A model generated the notes under the pieces. The model saw only the letters and a list, made by a program, of their open reading frames with translations, made no database searches and was not told where the DNA came from. This document shows positions 60,373 through 64,000 of a stretch of DNA of 64,000 bases, one piece after another. The stretch's first letter is position 1. Each line of letters opens with the position of its first letter. The stretch spans positions 1 through 64,000 of the forward strand of contig NZ_JAGGPB010000005.1 in NCBI RefSeq assembly GCF_018614055.1. Direction: 5' to 3'. The position numbers and the translations under genes were made by a program. Origin of the DNA: Streptomyces sp. ISL-98. GTDB lineage: Bacteria; Actinomycetota; Actinomycetes; Streptomycetales; Streptomycetaceae.

Positions 60373-60385
60373 AGTTAAGCTAACT
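60373..60385. promoter_or_regulatory. MarR-type operator
   Basis: AGTTAAGCTAACT has inverted AGTTA / TAACT arms. It lies 2 bp before the MarR start codon. MarR-family proteins commonly bind GTTA-TAAC-type palindromes, so autoregulation of this MarR-MFS unit is likely. Confidence 0.65.
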
Positions 60386-60387
60386 AC

Positions 60388-60825
60388 ATGCCTGACCTGT
60401 CGCACGACGGCAACGCTGCCGCCGTGAACTCCCTGCGCTCCGCCGTCATGCGGCTGGGCCGACGCCTGAAGCATCAGCGCGTCGACGAATCGCTGAGCCC
60501 GACCGAGATGTCGGTCCTCGGCACCCTCGCCCGATGCGGTTCCGCCACCCCCGGTGAGCTGGCCCGCAAGGAGCATGTGCAGCCGCCCTCGATGACCCGC
60601 ATCGTGGCGCTGCTCGAAGCCAAGGGGCTGGTCAGGCTGGAGCCGCACCCCGACGACCGCCGGCAGAAGGTGGTCAGCCAGACCGAAACCGCCGAGGCGA
60701 TGCTCGAAGAGAGCCGCCGCAAGCGCAACGCCTGGCTGGCCGGACTCGCCGAAGGCCTGGACGAGGACGAGTGGGCGAAGCTGCGTGCCGCCGCCCCGGT
60801 CCTGGAGAAGCTCGCACACCTCTGA
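60388..60825 (+). CDS. MarR family transcriptional regulator
   Basis: A 145-residue winged-helix regulator. The DNA-binding part is SPTEMSVLGTLARCGSATPG to QPPSMTRIVALLEAKG, with the wing at LEPHPDDRRQKVV. Its dimerisation helices are at both ends. It probably represses the downstream MFS gene and itself through the palindrome immediately before its ATG. The MFS gene begins 37 bp after its stop and is on the same strand. Confidence 0.93.
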   Translation: MPDLSHDGNAAAVNSLRSAVMRLGRRLKHQRVDESLSPTEMSVLGTLARCGSATPGELARKEHVQPPSMTRIVALLEAKGLVRLEPHPDDRRQKVVSQTETAEAMLEESRRKRNAWLAGLAEGLDEDEWAKLRAAAPVLEKLAHL

Positions 60826-60862
60826 CCCAGCAACCCGCGCGCCGCCGAGGAGGCGAACCTTT

Positions 60863-62182
60863 TTGAGTACGGGACCCGGAGCAGACTCCGCACCCGCACC
60901 GACCGCACCTACTTCCATGTTCAGCTCGCTCAAGATCCGTAACTACCGGCTCTTCGCAAGCGGGCAAGTCGTTTCCAACACCGGCACCTGGATGCAGCGC
61001 ATCGCCCAGGACTGGCTGGTCCTTTCCCTCACCGGATCGGCCTCCGCCGTCGGCATCACCATCGCGCTGCAATTCCTGCCGATGCTGCTCTTCGGTCTGT
61101 ACGGCGGCGTGCTCGCCGACCGGCTGCGCAAGCGGCCCCTGCTGCTCACCACTCAGTCCGCGATGGGCCTCACCGGCCTGGCGCTGGCCGCCCTCACCCT
61201 GACCGGACACGTCGAGGTCTGGCACGTCTACGCCACCGCGTTCCTCACCGGACTCGTCACCGTCGTCGACAACCCGGCCCGGCAGGCCTTCGTCGTCGAG
61301 ATGGTCGGCCCCAAGGACCTCCAGAACGCGGTCAGCCTCAACTCCGCCAACTTCCAGTCCGCACGCCTCGTCGGCCCCGCCGTCGCCGGTCTGCTGATCA
61401 CGGCCGTCGGCAGCGGCTACGCGTTCCTGTTCAACGGCCTCTCCTTCGTCGCGCCCGTTCTCGGGCTGCTGATGATGCGTACGTCCGAGCTCCACAAGGT
61501 CGAGCGCGCGCCGCGCGGCAAGGGCCAGCTGCGGGAAGGCCTGAAGTACGTCTCCGCGCACCCCGAGCTGATCTGGCCCATCGTGCTCGTCGGCTTCATC
61601 GGCACCTTCGGCTTCAACTTCCCGATCTGGCTCTCCGCCTTCGTCGACGACGTCTTCCAGGGCGGCCCCGGCATGTACGGCTGGCTCAACACCCTGATGG
61701 CCGCCGGATCACTGGCGGGCGCCCTGCTCGCCGCCCGTCGCGGCACGTCGAGGCTGCGCCTGCTGGTGGGCGCGGCGGTGGCCTTCGGAATCCTGGAGAT
61801 CGTGGCCTCTGCTGCACCGTCCTTCTGGATCTTCGCGGCGCTGCTGGTGCCGATCGGGATGTTCGGCCTGACGGTCAATGTCACGGCGAATTCCAGCGTG
61901 CAGATGGCCACGGACCCCGCCATGCGCGGCCGGGTGATGAGCCTGTTCATGATGGTCTTCACGGGCGGTACGCCGCTGGGCGCCCCGCTCTTCGGCTGGA
62001 TCACCGACACGTACGGCGCCCGGATCGGCTTCGCCGCGGGCGGCGTCATCTCCGCCCTGGCAGCCCTCACCGTGGGCCTGGTACTGGCCCGCCTCGGCGG
62101 CCTGCGCCTGAAGGTCGACATGCGCCGCGGCCACCAGCACGTGCGCTTCGTACCGCGCGAACAACTCGCAACGGCAGCATGA
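60863..62182 (+). CDS. MFS transporter controlled with MarR
   Basis: A 439-residue major facilitator (enterobactin-exporter/MFS_3-like). It begins at TTG 60863, with AGGAGG 9 nt before; the in-frame ATG inside (M-F-S-S-L-K-I-R) lies 18 codons later. Typical parts are MFSSLKIRNYRLFASGQVVS, LADRLRKRPLLLTTQ and NPARQAFVVEMVGPKDLQNA. Twelve helices are expected. Substrate unknown; drug or siderophore efflux is common in this branch. It is paired with the MarR gene, which is the likely regulator. Confidence 0.88.
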   Translation: MSTGPGADSAPAPTAPTSMFSSLKIRNYRLFASGQVVSNTGTWMQRIAQDWLVLSLTGSASAVGITIALQFLPMLLFGLYGGVLADRLRKRPLLLTTQSAMGLTGLALAALTLTGHVEVWHVYATAFLTGLVTVVDNPARQAFVVEMVGPKDLQNAVSLNSANFQSARLVGPAVAGLLITAVGSGYAFLFNGLSFVAPVLGLLMMRTSELHKVERAPRGKGQLREGLKYVSAHPELIWPIVLVGFIGTFGFNFPIWLSAFVDDVFQGGPGMYGWLNTLMAAGSLAGALLAARRGTSRLRLLVGAAVAFGILEIVASAAPSFWIFAALLVPIGMFGLTVNVTANSSVQMATDPAMRGRVMSLFMMVFTGGTPLGAPLFGWITDTYGARIGFAAGGVISALAALTVGLVLARLGGLRLKVDMRRGHQHVRFVPREQLATAA

Positions 62183-62227
62183 CGGGCGGCGGCCACAGAT
62201 GATCAGCGCGTACCGGAAACTGGTCGC

Positions 62228-62797
62228 ATGAGACTCTTCGCCGCCGTCCTTCCGCCCGATCCGGCCATAGACGAACTCGGCCTCGCCGTAGACCGGCTGC
62301 ACGCCCTGCCCGGCGCGGACGAACTGCGCTGGACCGGGCGGCCCGGATGGCACTTCACCCTCGCCTTCATGGGCGAGGTCGACGAGGACCTCCTGCCCGA
62401 TCTGACGCGGCGGCTCGGGCGGGCCGCCGCCCGCCAGGACTCCTTCCCGCTGCGCCTCCACGCCGGCGGCCGCTTCGGGCAGCGGGCGCTGTGGGTCGGG
62501 GCCGCCGGTGGGATCGACGACATGCGGCGCCTCGCGGAGAGGGCGGACGCGGCGGCCCGGCGGGCCGGGGTGGCGATGGAGGAGCACCGGGCGTACAAGG
62601 CGCACCTGACCATCGCCCGCACCCGGCCGGGCACCTCCACGGACCTGCGGCCGTACGTCGACGCGCTCGCCTGCTTCGAGGGCGCGGCGTGGACGGTGGG
62701 GGAGCTCGCGCTCGTACGCAGCAACCTGCCGGGCGGCGGCGTACTCGGCAAAAAGCCCCGCTACGAGACGGTCGCCTCCTGGCCGCTGGGGCACTGA
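62228..62797 (+). CDS. thpR: RNA 2',3'-cyclic phosphodiesterase ThpR
   Basis: A 189-residue 2H phosphoesterase. The two HxTx motifs are HFTLAFMG (about residue 42) and HLTIARTR (about 128). MRLFAAVLPPD is the standard start. It hydrolyses 2',3'-cyclic phosphates on RNA ends and is known as 2'-5' RNA ligase in older annotations. The ATG at 62228 has no strong ribosome site. It lies 45 bp after the MFS gene. Confidence 0.92.
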   Translation: MRLFAAVLPPDPAIDELGLAVDRLHALPGADELRWTGRPGWHFTLAFMGEVDEDLLPDLTRRLGRAAARQDSFPLRLHAGGRFGQRALWVGAAGGIDDMRRLAERADAAARRAGVAMEEHRAYKAHLTIARTRPGTSTDLRPYVDALACFEGAAWTVGELALVRSNLPGGGVLGKKPRYETVASWPLGH

Positions 62798-62832
62798 CAC
62801 AGGCCGCAGTCCCGGCCGGTTACGCTCGACAC

Positions 62833-62922
62833 GTGAATCCTAAAATCCGAAACCAGATCATGGCCGGTGTACTCGTGCTGATGTTTGCAGTCGTCGCCGT
62901 GGCGGCCGCGGTCGGCGGCTGA
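62833..62922 (+). CDS. Single-transmembrane microprotein
   Basis: A 29-residue frame, GTG start 62833: a short basic head (NPKIRNQIM) and one hydrophobic helix (AGVLVLMFAVVAVAAAVGG). TACGCT (62821-62826) lies 6 nt before the GTG, suggesting a leaderless message. Short membrane proteins of this kind accompany transporters in Streptomyces. Without comparison the call rests on composition and the promoter-like hexamer. Confidence 0.5.
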   Translation: MNPKIRNQIMAGVLVLMFAVVAVAAAVGG

Positions 62923-62956
62923 CCGACCGACCGCAGCCGTCAGAACCAACGGGCGA

Positions 62957-63955
62957 CTACCAGGCGAAGGCCTCCGGAGACGGGCCGGGCCCCGGGAAGA
63001 TCTCGTCCAGCGAACTCAGCACCTCCTCCGCCAGCTCCAGCTCGACCGCGCGCAACGCCGACGCCAGCTGGTCCGCCGTGCGCGGCCCGACGATCGGCCC
63101 CGTCACACCGGGCCGGGTCAGCAGCCAGGCCAGCGCCACTTCGCCCGGCGCGAGCCCGTGCTTGTCGAGCAGGTCCTCGTACGCCTGCACCTGCTCCCGC
63201 ACCTCGGTGCGGGCCAGCGCCGCCGCCGACCGCCCGGCCTGCGAGCGCGCCGCCCCGCCCTCGCGCTCCTTGCGGAGTACGCCGCCGAGCAGCCCGCCGT
63301 GCAGCGGCGACCACGGGACCACCCCGAGGCCGTACTCGCGCGCCGCCGGGATGACCTCCATCTCCGCGCGGCGCTCGGCCAGGTTGTACAGACACTGCTC
63401 GCTGACCAGGCCGTACGACCCGAGCCGCCGCGCCGTCTCATTGGCGCGGGCGATGTGCCAGCCCGCGAAGTTCGACGACCCGGCGTAGAGGATCTTGCCC
63501 TGCTGGATCAGGACGTCGACGGCCTGCCAGATCTCCTCGAACGGTGTGTGCCGGTCGACGTGGTGGAACTGGTAGATGTCGATGTAGTCGGTCTTCAGCC
63601 GCTTGAGGCTGGCGTCGACCGACCGCCGGATGTTGAGGGCGGAGAGCCGGTCGTGGTTGGGCCACGGAGGCGTGTCGTCCAGCGACATGTTGGCGTACAC
63701 CTTGGTGGCGAGGACCGTCTTGTCCCGACGGCCGCCGCCCTGCGCGAACCAGGAGCCGATGATCTCCTCGGTACGCCCCTTGTTGGCGCCCCATCCGTAG
63801 GCGTTGGCGGTGTCGAAGTAGTTGACGCCCGCGCCCAGGGCGGCGTCCATGATCGTGTGGCTGTCGGCCTCGTCGGTCTGTGGCCCGAAGTTCATCGTCC
63901 CGAGAACGAGCCGGCTGACTTTGAGTCCCGTGCGTCCGAGCTGCGTGTACTTCAT
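62957..63955 (-). CDS. Aldo/keto reductase
   Basis: A 332-residue AKR with the (beta/alpha)8 fold. Catalytic residues: Asp and Tyr in YFDTANAYGWG, Lys in TVLATKVYAN, His in YQFHHVDRHTP. The C-terminal NADPH-binding part has GPIVGPRTADQLASAL. The start is ATG 63955 (M-K-Y-T-Q-L-G-R-T-G-L-K-V-S); the frame stays open to 64000. A perfect 18-bp palindrome lies 18-35 bp upstream. Substrate unknown, perhaps an aldehyde from sugar or lipid oxidation. Confidence 0.92.
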   Translation of the reverse strand: MKYTQLGRTGLKVSRLVLGTMNFGPQTDEADSHTIMDAALGAGVNYFDTANAYGWGANKGRTEEIIGSWFAQGGGRRDKTVLATKVYANMSLDDTPPWPNHDRLSALNIRRSVDASLKRLKTDYIDIYQFHHVDRHTPFEEIWQAVDVLIQQGKILYAGSSNFAGWHIARANETARRLGSYGLVSEQCLYNLAERRAEMEVIPAAREYGLGVVPWSPLHGGLLGGVLRKEREGGAARSQAGRSAAALARTEVREQVQAYEDLLDKHGLAPGEVALAWLLTRPGVTGPIVGPRTADQLASALRAVELELAEEVLSSLDEIFPGPGPSPEAFAW

Positions 63956-63972
63956 GGGAAACAAGCCAACGC

Positions 63973-63990
63973 CTTCGAGCGCGCTCGAAG
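63973..63990. promoter_or_regulatory. Perfect 18-bp palindrome upstream of the aldo/keto reductase
   Basis: CTTCGAGCGCGCTCGAAG is a perfect palindrome with no spacer, placed just before the start of the AKR gene. TetR-family repressors often bind such sites. The region beyond 64000 is not visible, so the regulator may be just outside the window. Confidence 0.55.
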
Positions 63991-64000
63991 CAAGTGACAT

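Overview
The window is chromosomal DNA of a high-GC actinomycete, almost certainly a Streptomyces. The grounds are very GC-rich third codon positions, frequent GTG starts, actinobacterial families (DUF3027, DUF3263, DUF2530, DUF2771, DUF5707, a GroEL2-type chaperonin, futalosine-pathway genes) and recognisable binding sites for BldD, DasR, HrcA (CIRCE), CsoR and an iron repressor. From memory, the gene order resembles the SCO4280-SCO4340 stretch of the S. coelicolor core. I cannot name the species. I see no prophage, CRISPR array, rRNA or tRNA gene, or secondary-metabolite cluster; mobile DNA is limited to decayed pieces.

Layout: 0-3.8 kb, a flavin reductase, a GAF-PAS-GGDEF diguanylate cyclase (cdgB) with a candidate BldD box and a 164-bp MITE-like element on its stop codon, and a membrane-anchored carbohydrate-binding protein. 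3.8-8.8 kb, aminosugar use: PfkB-type kinase, nagK-nagA with a dre site, orphan sugar-binding lipoprotein. 8.8-12.5 kb, otsB, otsA and gpgS (trehalose and glucosylglycerate) around a large inverted repeat. 12.6-14.4 kb, a SAM riboswitch, a threonine-synthase-family enzyme and a translationally coupled CysO-like sulfur carrier. 14.8-17.6 kb, a cold-shock protein, groEL with paired CIRCE elements, and a cyclophilin. 17.8-21.1 kb, a secreted subtilase and murQ with its RpiR/MurR regulator. 21.1-28.8 kb, small conserved genes, an HD phosphohydrolase, a NIT-domain histidine kinase, copA, a secreted His-rich protein and cutC, with three strong CsoR-like palindromes.

28.8-40.1 kb holds a HelD-like RNA polymerase motor, membrane proteins, the XPB helicase, an IS630 remnant, and a large XPB/Ssl2-like protein with a terminal WYL-like domain. 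40.1-44.2 kb is a four-gene iron-siderophore importer with 4-nt overlaps and an iron box. 44.2-50.5 kb has a HAD phosphatase, a second cold-shock-domain protein, the mqnB-mqnD menaquinone genes behind an MFS transporter and a DUF2771 lipoprotein, and a DUF3027 protein. 50.7-64 kb has a 1037-residue sacsin/HSP90-like ATPase, two tandem DUF5707 secreted proteins, a CtpE-like P-type ATPase, a purine permease, a MarR-MFS pair, an RNA 2',3'-cyclic phosphodiesterase and an aldo/keto reductase cut close to its promoter.

Themes: cell-wall and aminosugar recycling (MurQ and NagK feed NagA; dre sites at nagKA and, less certainly, at an orphan lipoprotein and cutC); metal homeostasis (copper by CsoR boxes, iron by an iron box); stress and osmolytes. 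The most promising unusual item is the SAM-riboswitch / ThrC-like / sulfur-carrier operon, which I suggest may make homocysteine rather than threonine. Next are a CsoR box inside the promoter spacer of an HD phosphohydrolase gene, and a family of TA-flanked TAGG-N2-GTGTCC termini shared by a MITE, a solo end and the IS630 remnant.
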